A stretch of DNA of 64,000 bases from Actinoallomurus sp050942425 (lineage in GTDB: Bacteria; Actinomycetota; Actinomycetes; Streptosporangiales; Streptosporangiaceae). The translations under genes and the position numbers were made by a program. The notes under the pieces are model-generated. The model was not told the origin of the DNA. It did no database searches and worked only from the letters and a program-made list of their open reading frames with translations. Of the stretch, positions 1-7,858 are shown one piece after another. Numbering within the stretch: position 1 is the first letter of the stretch; each line of letters begins with the position of its first letter. Where the stretch lies: the NCBI RefSeq assembly GCF_050942425.1, contig NZ_CP192063.1, positions 3,286,001 through 3,350,000 of the forward strand, given 5' to 3'.

Positions 1-2
1 TC

Positions 3-1220
3 GTGGGCACGCGCGCCGCGATGTTCGCGCCAGTGCGCGACCTGGGGCTCGTGGTGCTGTGGGACGACGGGGACGACGTCCACGCCGAGCCGCACGCCCC
101 GTACCCGCACGCCCGCGAGGTCCTCGCGCTGCGCGCCCACCGGGCCGGCGCCGGTGCCCTCATCGGCGGGTTCACGCGTACGACGGACGCCACCCAGCTC
201 GTCGAGACCGGCTGGGCGCACGCCCTCGTCCCGGACCGGGACCGGCTGCGCCGGTCGATGCCGTACGTCCGGCCCGCCGGTGACGACGCCGAGCTCGCCC
301 GGGACGAGGCGGCCCGCACGGCGCGACTGCCGCACCTGGCGTTCCGGGCGGCCCGGCAGGGCCTCGAGACGGGTCCGGTGCTCGTCCAGGTGCCACGACG
401 CGGCTACGTGCCCGCCCTGGCCTGCGCCCGCTGCCGTGGCCCGGCGCGCTGCCCGGAGTGCGAGGGGCCGCTCGCCCTGACCTCGGGGCACGCGGCGCCG
501 TACTGCCGGTGGTGCGGGCGGATCGCCGGGATGTGGCGCTGCCCGGAGTGCTCGAGCCCGCACGTCCGGGCAGTGGTGGTCGGGGCGCGGCGCACCGCCG
601 AAGAGCTCGGCCGGGCCTTCCCGGGCGTGCCGGTCCGCACCTCGGGGCGGGACGGCGTGCTGGACTCGGTGGGCCCCGAGCCGGCGCTCGTCGTCGCCAC
701 TCCGGGCGCCGAGCCGGTGCCCGCCGACGGCTACGCCGCGGCGCTGCTGCTCGACGGCTGGGTGCTGCTCGGCCGCGCCGACCTGCGGGCGGGGGAGGAG
801 GCGATGCGCCGCTGGACCGACGCCGCCGCCCTCGTACGCTCCGGCGGCCCCGTCATCGTGCTCGCCGACGGCGCCCTCACACCCGTGCAGGCGCTGATCC
901 GCTGGGACCCGGTGACGTTCGCCGAACGCGAGCTCGCCGAACGCCGCGAGCTCGGCTTCCCGCCCGCCGTGCGCATGGCGTCCCTGACCGGGAGCCCGCA
1001 GGCCATCCGCGAGCTGGTGGAGGCGGCCGGGCTCCCGCCCGACGCGGAGGTGCTGGGGCCGGTCGAGGTCGGCGACGGCCAGGAACGCGCGCTCGTCCGG
1101 GTCGACCGCGCCCGGGGCGTGGCCCTGGCGCGATGCCTCAAAGCGGCCCAGGCCGCGCGCAGCGCGCGCAAGGCCGCCGACGTCGTCCGGGTTCAGGTCG
1201 ATCCGCTGGAGCTGATCTGA
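3..1220 (+). CDS. priA: Primosomal protein PriA, actinobacterial type (5' end outside window)
   Basis: The last 405 residues of a PriA-type replication-restart protein are present; the gene continues upstream of the window. Eight cysteines in four CxxC pairs (from CARC, then CPEC, CRWC, to CPEC) form the two zinc-binding sites typical of PriA at about residues 139-183. No intact helicase motifs are visible in the C-terminal part, in keeping with the degenerate, probably non-helicase PriA known from actinobacteria. It would help reload the replisome at stalled forks. The protein ends VQVDPLELI. A second, degraded copy of this tail lies just downstream. First gene of a priA-def-fmt-rsmB cluster. 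Confidence 0.88.
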   Translation: MGTRAAMFAPVRDLGLVVLWDDGDDVHAEPHAPYPHAREVLALRAHRAGAGALIGGFTRTTDATQLVETGWAHALVPDRDRLRRSMPYVRPAGDDAELARDEAARTARLPHLAFRAARQGLETGPVLVQVPRRGYVPALACARCRGPARCPECEGPLALTSGHAAPYCRWCGRIAGMWRCPECSSPHVRAVVVGARRTAEELGRAFPGVPVRTSGRDGVLDSVGPEPALVVATPGAEPVPADGYAAALLLDGWVLLGRADLRAGEEAMRRWTDAAALVRSGGPVIVLADGALTPVQALIRWDPVTFAERELAERRELGFPPAVRMASLTGSPQAIRELVEAAGLPPDAEVLGPVEVGDGQERALVRVDRARGVALARCLKAAQAARSARKAADVVRVQVDPLELI

Positions 1221-1232
1221 CTGTCCGGGTCG

Positions 1233-1293
1233 CACGGAGTGCCGCAGGGCGGCCGAGGTCGTACGGGTCCAGATCGATCCGCTGGAGCTGATC
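1233..1293 (+). repeat. Degenerate duplicate of the priA 3' end
   Basis: Reading in the frame that ends at the TGA at 1291-1293, this stretch encodes RRAAEVVRVQIDPLELI-stop, nearly the same as the real PriA C-terminus (RKAADVVRVQVDPLELI-stop at 1170-1220). The last 20 bases are identical in both copies, and the synonymous and conservative differences upstream suggest an old tandem duplication of about 60 bp. No start codon or other coding signal belongs to the second copy. Confidence 0.8.
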
Positions 1294-1320
1294 TGAGCGC
1301 TTCCGGTGTCCGGACGTCCG

Positions 1321-1326
1321 TAGACT
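1321..1326 (+). promoter_or_regulatory. Probable -10 box of the def promoter
   Basis: TAGACT matches the actinomycete housekeeping -10 consensus (TAGRMT-like) and lies 40 bases before the chosen def start. A 10-bp palindrome (CGGACGTCCG, 1311-1320) abuts it. No convincing -35 was identified. Confidence 0.4.
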
Positions 1327-1365
1327 GAGGTGTTCAAGCCCCAGAACGTCGAAACGGAGCCGTAC

Positions 1366-1911
1366 GTGGCAGTCAAGCCCATCCGCCTCTTCGGTGACCC
1401 GGTCCTGCGGACCCCGGCGGATCCGGTCAAGGACTTCGACAAGGAGCTCCGGACGCTCGTCAAGGACCTGTCCGACACGATGCTCGAGGCCCCGGGCGTC
1501 GGGCTGGCCGCGCCCCAGCTCGGGGTGGGCCTGCGGGTCTTCACGTACTACGTCGACGACCAGCTCGGCCACGTCGTCAACCCCACCCTCGACCTGTCGG
1601 ATGATCAGGAGGAGGGCGACGAGGGCTGCCTGTCGCTGCCCGGCCTGGTCTTCCCGACGAAACGCGCCATCGGCGTGGTCGCCAAGGGCTTCAACATGTA
1701 CGGCGAGCCGATCGTGCTGGAGGGCACCGACCTGCTGGCCCGTTGCGTCCAGCACGAGACCGACCACCTGGACGGCATCATCTTCATCGACCGGCTCGAC
1801 CAGGAGCAGCGCAAGGCCGCGATGAAGGCGATCCGCGAGGCCGAGTGGTTCGGTGAGCCGAAGCCCATCGTCAAGGAGTCGCCGCACAGCACGTTCGGCA
1901 AGGCTCTGTGA
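1366..1911 (+). CDS. def: Peptide deformylase
   Basis: Removes the formyl group from the N-terminal methionine of new proteins. All three family motifs are present: GVGLAAPQ (residues 44-51), EGCLS (86-90, metal ligand C88) and HETDH (130-134, two His ligands and catalytic Glu). The 181-residue length is normal. I chose the GTG at 1366 because GGAG lies 6 bases upstream and the protein then starts VAVKPIRLFGDP, as in other deformylases; a GTG at 1330 would add 12 unlikely residues. It precedes fmt by 19 bp, which is functionally apt: Fmt adds the formyl group that Def removes. Confidence 0.95.
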   Translation: MAVKPIRLFGDPVLRTPADPVKDFDKELRTLVKDLSDTMLEAPGVGLAAPQLGVGLRVFTYYVDDQLGHVVNPTLDLSDDQEEGDEGCLSLPGLVFPTKRAIGVVAKGFNMYGEPIVLEGTDLLARCVQHETDHLDGIIFIDRLDQEQRKAAMKAIREAEWFGEPKPIVKESPHSTFGKAL

Positions 1912-1930
1912 GCGCGGACGGAGACCGCTA

Positions 1931-2857
1931 GTGCGCCTGGTATTCGCCGGAACGCCGGAGACCGCGGTGCCCGCCCTGGCGGCGCTGCTGGAGTCCCGGC
2001 ACGAGGTCGTCGCCGTCGTCACCCGGCCCGACGCGCCCGCCGGGCGCGGGCGCCGGCTGACGCCGAGCCCTGTCGCCCAGAAGGCGGCCGAGGCGGGCGT
2101 CGAGGTGCTCAAGCCCGCGAAGGTGAAGGAGCCGGAGTTCCTCGACCGGCTGCGTGAGATCGCGCCGGACTGCTGCCCGGTCGTCGCGTACGGCGCGCTC
2201 ATCCCGCGTTCGGCGCTGGACATCCCGCGGCACGGCTGGGTCAATCTTCACTTCTCGCTGCTGCCCGCCTGGCGCGGTGCGGCGCCCGTGCAGCACGCCG
2301 TGCTGCACGGCGACGACATCACGGGCGCGGCGACGTTCCAGATCGAGGTGGACCTCGACACGGGGCCGGTGTACGGCGTCGTCACCGAGCCGATCCTGCC
2401 CGAGGACACCAGCGGCGACCTGCTCGGCCGCCTGGCGCTGACCGGCGCGCACCTGCTCGTCGCGACGATGGACGGCATCGAGGACGGCAAGCTAGAGCCC
2501 CGCCCGCAGCCCGCCGACGGCGTCTCGTACGCCGCGAAGCTCACCCCGGACGACGCCCGCGTCGACTGGAGCAGCGCCGCCCTGCACGTCGACCGGCGGA
2601 TCCGCGCCTGCACGCCGGCGCCGGGGGCCTGGACGACGTTCCACGGCGAGCGACTGAAGCTGGGCCCGGTCCGGCCCGCACCGGACGCCGAGCCGCTCGC
2701 CCCGGGCCGGCTGCGCGCTTCAAAGCACGAGGTCTTCGCCGGAACCGGCACCCATCCGGTGCTGCTCGGGCAGGTCCAGCCGCAGGGCAAGCAGCGCATG
2801 GACGCGGCGGACTGGGCGCGCGGCGTGCACCCGACCGACGAGGACGAGCTGATCTGA
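1931..2857 (+). CDS. fmt: Methionyl-tRNA formyltransferase
   Basis: Formylates initiator Met-tRNA using 10-formyl-tetrahydrofolate. The 308-residue protein begins RLVFAGTPETAVPAL. It has the catalytic set Asn105 and His107 in VNLHFSLLPAWRGAAP and Asp143 in the following DLDTG segment, then a C-terminal OB-like domain ending in HPTDEDELI. The GTG at 1931 is preceded by ACGGAG; in-frame starts further upstream fall inside def and are not plausible. Its TGA overlaps the ATG of rsmB (ATG at 2857), so the two are translationally coupled. Confidence 0.95.
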   Translation: MRLVFAGTPETAVPALAALLESRHEVVAVVTRPDAPAGRGRRLTPSPVAQKAAEAGVEVLKPAKVKEPEFLDRLREIAPDCCPVVAYGALIPRSALDIPRHGWVNLHFSLLPAWRGAAPVQHAVLHGDDITGAATFQIEVDLDTGPVYGVVTEPILPEDTSGDLLGRLALTGAHLLVATMDGIEDGKLEPRPQPADGVSYAAKLTPDDARVDWSSAALHVDRRIRACTPAPGAWTTFHGERLKLGPVRPAPDAEPLAPGRLRASKHEVFAGTGTHPVLLGQVQPQGKQRMDAADWARGVHPTDEDELI

Positions 2858-4242
2858 TGCCTCCCCGGCATTCCCACCGCACCCCCGCACCGGGGGCGAG
2901 CCGTCGTCCCGCGCAGCGTCCACGCCGTCCGCGCGACCCCGTGCGCCGCACCGCGTTCGACGTCGTCCAGGCGGTCGACGACCGCGACGCGTACGCCAAC
3001 CTGCTGCTGCCGTCCCTGCTGCGCGAGCGCGGCCTGACCGGCCGCGACGCGGCGCTGGCGACCGAGCTGACCTACGGCACCCTGCGCGGGCGCGGCACGT
3101 ACGACGCCATCCTCGACGTGTGCAGCGACCGCCCGGTGGCCAAGATCGATCAACCGCTGCTCAACGTCCTGCGGCTCGGCGCCCACCAGCTGCTGCGCAC
3201 CCGCATCCCGGCGCACGCCGCCGTCGGCACGACCGTCGACCTGGCCCGGTCGGTGGCCGGCCCCGGCCAGGCGAAGTTCGCGAACGCGGTGATGCGCAAG
3301 GTCGCCGCCCGCGACCTGGACGCCTGGCTGGCCATCGTGGCGCCCGAGAACGAGACGGCCCGCCTCGCGGTCGTGCACAGCCATCCGCGCTGGATCGTGA
3401 ACGCGCTGCGCGACGCCGTCGGGCCGGCCGAGATCGAGGCGCTCCTCGCCGCCGACAACGACCGGCCCCGGGTCACGCTGGTCGCCCGGCCCGGCCGCGC
3501 GACCGTCGAGGAGCTCGGCGGCGAGCCCGCCGCGTACTCCCCGTACGCCGCCTACCTGGCCGAAGGCGACCCCGGCGCGATCCCCGCGGTCGCCGAGGGC
3601 CGCGCGGCGGTCCAGGACGAGGCCAGCCAGCTCGTCGCCCTCGCCCTCGTCCGCGCCGAGCTCGACGGCCCCGACCGCCGCTGGCTCGACCTGTGCGCGG
3701 GCCCGGGCGGCAAGGCCGGCCTGCTGTCGGGCCTGGCGGGCGAGCGCGGCGCGCACCTGCTCGCCTGCGACGTCCAGCCGCACCGCGCCCGCCTCGTCGC
3801 GGGCAGCGTCGACGCGGCGGGCGCCACCGCCGTGGTGGACGGCACCCGGCCCGCCTGGCGACCGGGCTCGTTCGACCGCGTGCTCGTCGACGCTCCGTGC
3901 ACCGGCCTGGGAGCGCTGCGCCGCCGCCCGGAGGCGCGCTGGCGGCGCGGCCCGCAGGCGGTCGCCGAGCTCGGCCCGCTGCAACGGCGGCTGCTCACCT
4001 CTGCGCTGGAGTCGGTACGCCCCGGCGGCGTCGTCGCGTACGTCACCTGCTCACCGCACCTGGCCGAGACCAGGGTCGTCGTCGACGACGTGCTACGCGA
4101 CCGCGACGACGTCGAACGCCTGGACGCCCCCGCCCACCTCACGGAGGTGCCGGACCTGGGCGACGGCCCGTACGCGCAGTTCTGGCCGCACCGGCACGGC
4201 ACCGACGCGATGTTCCTCGCCCTGCTCCGCCGCCGCGCCTGA
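2857..4242 (+). CDS. rsmB: 16S rRNA (cytosine-967-C5)-methyltransferase RsmB/Sun family
   Basis: The basic, proline-rich N-terminal tail (about 30 residues) is followed by a NusB-like RNA-binding domain. A SAM-dependent methyltransferase domain then carries motif I LDLCAGPGGK (near residue 278), motif IV VDAPCTGLGALRRRPEARW (near 344, with the PC cysteine) and motif VI VTCSPH (near 398, catalytic TC cysteine). The family methylates C967 of 16S rRNA. It starts within the fmt stop codon, so both are probably read from one transcript. At 461 residues it is of usual length for actinobacteria. Confidence 0.93.
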   Translation: MPPRHSHRTPAPGASRRPAQRPRRPRDPVRRTAFDVVQAVDDRDAYANLLLPSLLRERGLTGRDAALATELTYGTLRGRGTYDAILDVCSDRPVAKIDQPLLNVLRLGAHQLLRTRIPAHAAVGTTVDLARSVAGPGQAKFANAVMRKVAARDLDAWLAIVAPENETARLAVVHSHPRWIVNALRDAVGPAEIEALLAADNDRPRVTLVARPGRATVEELGGEPAAYSPYAAYLAEGDPGAIPAVAEGRAAVQDEASQLVALALVRAELDGPDRRWLDLCAGPGGKAGLLSGLAGERGAHLLACDVQPHRARLVAGSVDAAGATAVVDGTRPAWRPGSFDRVLVDAPCTGLGALRRRPEARWRRGPQAVAELGPLQRRLLTSALESVRPGGVVAYVTCSPHLAETRVVVDDVLRDRDDVERLDAPAHLTEVPDLGDGPYAQFWPHRHGTDAMFLALLRRRA

Positions 4243-4276
4243 CCCAGAGGCGGGTTTGAGCGCCGTGGGTCACCCG

Positions 4277-4313
4277 GCCCGGGCCGCGCCCGCCTGGGGG
4301 CGTCGGCCCGGGC
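4277..4313. terminator. Bidirectional hairpin terminator between rsmB and the aminotransferase
   Basis: GCCCGGGCC (4277-4285) pairs with GGCCCGGGC (4305-4313), and an inner CGCCC pairs with GGGCG around a 6-base loop. It sits between two convergent genes, and there is no T-run, as is usual in actinobacteria. Confidence 0.7.
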
Positions 4314-4321
4314 GCGCGACG

Positions 4322-5605
4322 TCAGGCGGAGATCGGGACCGGCTCGCGGACGCTTGAGGACAGGTCCGTGAGCACCTCGGTGGCACGCTCCAACGCGTCC
4401 GCGATCCAGGGCAGCGTGAGCGGGTCCGGGGTGAGGAGCGCGGCCTCGCGCTCCTCGTGGGTCTCGCCGTACAGCAGGCTGGTCGCGACGCGGAGGCGCA
4501 GCGCCTCAGGATGGTCGCCGAACGCGCTTCCCGGCAGGACGCCGACGCCGTACTCGTCGAGGAGGAACTCCGCCAGGTCCGTGTCCGTCTTGACGCCGAA
4601 CCGGTCGCCGAGATCCGCGAACGCCGGTTCGTCGAGGCTCGGATAGCAGTAGAAGCCGCCCTGCGGCATCGCCACGCGCGCCCCGGCGTCGGCGAACCGC
4701 TCAGCCACCGCGGTCGCCACCGTGGCGTGCAGCCGCCGGCTCGCCGCGATCCGGTCGACGATCTCCGCCGGCTCGCGGAAGGCGTAGGCGGCCGCCTCCT
4801 GAACGGGGCCGGAGGCGCTCGACCAGATCTCGCTCGCGACGGCGGCGAGCCGGTCCCGCAGGCCACTGAGCTCCTCCGGCAGCAGCGCCACGCCGATGCG
4901 CCAGCCGCCGAGCGCGAGGCTCTTGCTCAGCGCCGTGGTGATCACCGTCCGCTCCGGCGCGACCCGCGCCGGGGACGGGAACCCGGCCCCCTGGTCGAAG
5001 ACGAGGTCGCGGTAGATCTCGTCGGCGATGATGATCAGGTCCAGCGCGCGGGCGGCCTCGCAGAGCCGGCGTACGGTCTCGGGACGGGCCAGGGTGCCCG
5101 TCGGGTTGTCGGGGATGGTGACGACGACGCTGCGGACGGGCTGCCCGGCGGCGCGGGCGCGCGCCACGACCTCCGGCAGGGCGTCGGGGTCGGGCACCCC
5201 GCCCTCGCCGGGCCGGGTCGCGACGAAGATCGGTTCGGTGCCCATCAGGCGTGTCTGCGCGGCGTAGCTGACCCAGCTGGGGCGCGGGACGACGACGCTG
5301 CCGCCGATCGCGAGCAGCAGGGCGTACAGGAGCGGTTTGCTGCCGGGGCCGGCGACCACCAGGTCGGGGTCCGCGCGCAGCCCGCGACGGCGCCAGTAGC
5401 CCGCGGCCGCGCCGCGCAGGGCGGCACTGCCCGCGACAGGGCCGTACGCGCCACGGCCCGCGGCGGCGGCGAGCTCGCGTTCGAGCGACGGGTGGACGTT
5501 CAGGCCGGCCTCGCCGAATGCGAGGGGCAGCACCGGCAGGCCGGCCCGTCGTCTGTCTTCGAGCGCCTCGTTGGCGGCAAGAGTCGCGGATACTGCGACT
5601 GGCAT
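4322..5605 (-). CDS. PLP-dependent aminotransferase, class I/II
   Basis: A 427-residue fold-type I aminotransferase. Visible motifs are IPDNPTG (164-170), ADEIY (194-198), the Schiff-base lysine K228 in TTALSKSLALGGWRIG and the substrate-carboxylate arginine R236. Amino acid specificity cannot be read from sequence. The start at 5605 (ATG) has GGAG 5 bases upstream; a longer frame running upstream is spurious because it crosses the divergent regulator. The LysR-type gene at 5735 is divergent, with 129 bp between, and probably controls it. Confidence 0.88.
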   Translation of the reverse strand: MPVAVSATLAANEALEDRRRAGLPVLPLAFGEAGLNVHPSLERELAAAAGRGAYGPVAGSAALRGAAAGYWRRRGLRADPDLVVAGPGSKPLLYALLLAIGGSVVVPRPSWVSYAAQTRLMGTEPIFVATRPGEGGVPDPDALPEVVARARAAGQPVRSVVVTIPDNPTGTLARPETVRRLCEAARALDLIIIADEIYRDLVFDQGAGFPSPARVAPERTVITTALSKSLALGGWRIGVALLPEELSGLRDRLAAVASEIWSSASGPVQEAAAYAFREPAEIVDRIAASRRLHATVATAVAERFADAGARVAMPQGGFYCYPSLDEPAFADLGDRFGVKTDTDLAEFLLDEYGVGVLPGSAFGDHPEALRLRVATSLLYGETHEEREAALLTPDPLTLPWIADALERATEVLTDLSSSVREPVPISA

Positions 5606-5719
5606 CTTCGCTCCTGATGGATGCGGGGCGTTTGTGTGAGGTGTTGTTCGCGGCGCGCCGTACTCCTCAATCGTCGAGTCTCGCGGTGCATCATCACAAG
5701 CGAGGCTTTCCGCTGCTAT

Positions 5720-5738
5720 GCATAAGATGAGCTTATGC
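5720..5738. promoter_or_regulatory. Candidate LysR operator overlapping the lysR start codon
   Basis: A perfect inverted repeat, GCATAAG-N5-CTTATGC, spans 5720-5738 and covers the ATG of the LysR gene (5735-5737). The position suggests autorepression, perhaps with control of the divergent aminotransferase. Confidence 0.5.
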
Positions 5739-6655
5739 TTGACGTCCGGCGGCTCCGGCTGCTGCGTGAGTTCGCCGAGCGCGGCAGCATCGCCGCGACG
5801 GCGAAGGCCCTGGGCTACACCCCGTCGGCGGTCTCCCAGCAACTCGCCGTGCTCGAGCGCGAGATCGGCACGGCGCTCCTCGACCGCACCGCCCGCAGCG
5901 CCGAACTGACCGATGCCGGACGCCGGCTCGCCGGCCACGCCGAGCGCATCCTCCGGATGATCGAGTTCGCCGAGGCGGACATGGCCGAGCCGGAGCCGTC
6001 CGGGCACGTGGTCCTGACCGCCTTCCCCACGGCGGCGATCGCGTTCGCCCCCGCCCTCGCGCACAGCCTGCGCCGCCACTCGGGCCTGACGTTCCAGCTC
6101 CGCCAGAGCTCCGGGGACGGGCTGCCCCAGGTGCGGTCCGGCGAGGTCGACGTCGCGCTGATCGACGACTGGACGGGCCGGCTCCCCACCCGCGGGGGCG
6201 GCAGCCTGCGCTTCTCGCTGCTGATGCACGACCCGCTCGTCCTCGTCGTGCCCGCCGACCACTGGGCGGCCGACCCGGCCGTCTCGCTCGATCTGCGGCG
6301 GCTTCGCGAGGAGCCCTGGATGGCGGCCCCGCCCGGTGAGCCGTCACGGCAGGCGTTCGACCGGCTCCTGGCCGACGTCGGCGGCGCCCCGTCGGTGCCG
6401 TGGGAGTTCGAGGGGCTCGGCACGATCCTCGGCCTGGTGGCCCGGGGCGTCGGCATCGCCGCCATCCCCAGTCTCGCCCTCACCACCGACGTTTCGGGGA
6501 TCGCCGTACGCCGGCTGCCCCGGGCGATGACCCGCTACGTCTACGCGGTCGTGCGCACGGCGAGCGTACGCCGCCCCTCGGTCGCGGTCACCGTCCAGGC
6601 GCTGAAGTCCGCCGCGGCCGCCGTGGACGTCGACCGCGTCGACCGACGGCGCTGA
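5735..6655 (+). CDS. LysR-family transcriptional regulator
   Basis: 306 residues with an N-terminal winged helix-turn-helix (residues about 3-60: SIAATAKALGYTPSAVSQQL followed by EREIGTALLDRT) and a periplasmic-binding-protein-like effector domain. It is divergent from the aminotransferase, the standard LysR layout, and a 7+7 inverted repeat overlaps its own start codon. The effector is unknown. The stop codon region resembles the first degenerate unit of the 38-bp repeat that begins immediately downstream. Confidence 0.9.
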   Translation: MLDVRRLRLLREFAERGSIAATAKALGYTPSAVSQQLAVLEREIGTALLDRTARSAELTDAGRRLAGHAERILRMIEFAEADMAEPEPSGHVVLTAFPTAAIAFAPALAHSLRRHSGLTFQLRQSSGDGLPQVRSGEVDVALIDDWTGRLPTRGGGSLRFSLLMHDPLVLVVPADHWAADPAVSLDLRRLREEPWMAAPPGEPSRQAFDRLLADVGGAPSVPWEFEGLGTILGLVARGVGIAAIPSLALTTDVSGIAVRRLPRAMTRYVYAVVRTASVRRPSVAVTVQALKSAAAAVDVDRVDRRR

Positions 6656-6660
6656 CGGCG

Positions 6661-7107
6661 GACACGGCCGGGCACCGAGGACGGCGCGGCACACGGCTGA
6701 CACGGTCGGGGGTCGAGGACGGCGCGGCACACGGCTGACACGGTCGGGGGTCGAGGACGGCGCGGCACACGGCTGACACGGTCGGGGGTCGAGGACGGCG
6801 CGGCACACGGCTGACACGGTCGGGGGTCGAGGACGGCGCGGCACACGGCTGACACGGTCGGGGGTCGAGGACGGCGCGGCACACGGCTGACACGGTCGGG
6901 GGTCGAGGACGGCGCGGCACACGGCTGACACGGTCGGGGGTCGAGGACGGCGCGGCACACGGCTGACACGGTCGGGGGTCGAGGACGGCGCGGCACACGG
7001 CTGACACGGTCGGGGGTCGAGGACGGCGCGGCACACGGCTGACACGGTCGGGCGCCGAAGACGGCACGGCACACGGCTGACACCGCCGGGCGCCGAGGAC
7101 GACGCGG
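6661..7107. repeat. Tandem array of a 38-bp unit, about 11.5 copies
   Basis: Nine consecutive units start at 6711, 6749, 6787, 6825, 6863, 6901, 6939, 6977 and 7015 with an exact 38-bp period. Diverged units flank them at 6673, 7053 and 7091 (partial). The unit begins GGTCGAGGACGGCGCGGCAC and contains ACGGCTGACACGG. There are no spacers, so this is not CRISPR. Because 38 is not a multiple of 3 and the unit has no stop on the minus strand, all three minus frames stay open; those open frames are artefacts. The 478 bp between the LysR gene and the next gene hold only this array. Confidence 0.95.
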
Positions 7108-7133
7108 CGGGCACCCGCGAATCGGGGCGATCG

Positions 7134-7760
7134 TCAGGCCAGCAGGTCGGCCATGACAGGTGCGAACGGGAGGTCGACGACGGCCCGGGACGCCCGGCCC
7201 GGCGGATATCGGACGGTGACCTCGGCGCCGGTGGAACAGGCCTTCTCGAACTCCGAGGATCCCTTCCCCATGAAGCGATACCAGCGCCGGAACCGGTGCC
7301 CGGCCCCGGTTTCGGGATCGATCCACTCCAGGCGCACGATGTAGGACGTGCTGCCTGGTCCCTTGGGGTTATAGCGGTACCGCCGGTCCACGGCGGCCAC
7401 GCGTGCCGTCGCCCTGCTCCCGCGCTTTCGCAGTCGGCGCAGTCGCGCTCGCTGGACCCACATGCGAGCGTTGTGGATGACGGTGAGGCCGACGGCGAGT
7501 CCAATGATGAACCCGACGGGCAGGCCACCGACGCTGTGCCGGATGCCCAGGAGGTGAGGCAGCAGCGTCCAGGTCACGGATACGCCCGCGACTCCGCCCC
7601 AGAAGAGGCACAGCGCGAGGATGACCGGCTGCAGCAGGCCCCATCCGATGCCGACCGCCCACCAGGTCTTGCGCCGGGGGATGTCGACCCAGGTGACGTC
7701 GGCATGGCCGCGCCGGGCATCGGTCACGCTGATCACCTCCGGCTCCGGAGCACGGGCCAT
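7134..7760 (-). CDS. Uncharacterised membrane protein with a DUF3592-like C-terminal part
   Basis: 208 residues. A short polar N-terminus is followed by two hydrophobic segments (about 33-57 and 62-92), then a basic linker RARLRRLRKRG and a soluble beta-rich region with a YIVRLEWIDPETGAGHRFRRW stretch similar to DUF3592-type extracytoplasmic domains. That assignment is tentative. ATG at 7760 is used here, but a GTG at 7736 is preceded by GGAG at better spacing and may be the true start. The divergent promoter region toward rpe carries a 23-bp direct repeat. Confidence 0.7.
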   Translation of the reverse strand: MARAPEPEVISVTDARRGHADVTWVDIPRRKTWWAVGIGWGLLQPVILALCLFWGGVAGVSVTWTLLPHLLGIRHSVGGLPVGFIIGLAVGLTVIHNARMWVQRARLRRLRKRGSRATARVAAVDRRYRYNPKGPGSTSYIVRLEWIDPETGAGHRFRRWYRFMGKGSSEFEKACSTGAEVTVRYPPGRASRAVVDLPFAPVMADLLA

Positions 7761-7782
7761 CCGTGGACGGGCGCCTGTGATC

Positions 7783-7831
7783 CTCCCATGTGCGCAGATG
7801 ACGCTTGACTCCCATGTGCGCAGATGACGCT
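7783..7831. repeat. Two perfect 23-bp direct repeats in the rpe/membrane-protein promoter region
   Basis: The 23-bp sequence beginning CTCCCATGTGCGCAG occurs at 7783-7805 and again at 7809-7831, a 26-bp period. It lies between the divergent membrane-protein gene and rpe, just upstream of a TACACT -10-like box (7843-7848). Confidence 0.85.
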
Positions 7832-7858
7832 CGGCGGCTCTCTACACTTGAGCGCATC

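Noticed and set aside
2248..3984. 578-codon minus-strand frame opposite fmt and rsmB
   Set aside because: Shadow of two confidently identified plus-strand genes in high-GC DNA; the composition is typical of such artefacts.
6661..7107. CRISPR array at the 38-bp repeats
   Set aside because: Units are adjacent with no unique spacers, and no cas gene is present.
6541..7528. Long minus-strand open frames with repeating PDRVSRVPRRPRPP or PCAAPSS words
   Set aside because: They are produced by the 38-bp repeat, which has no stop in any minus frame; there is no start signal or family match.
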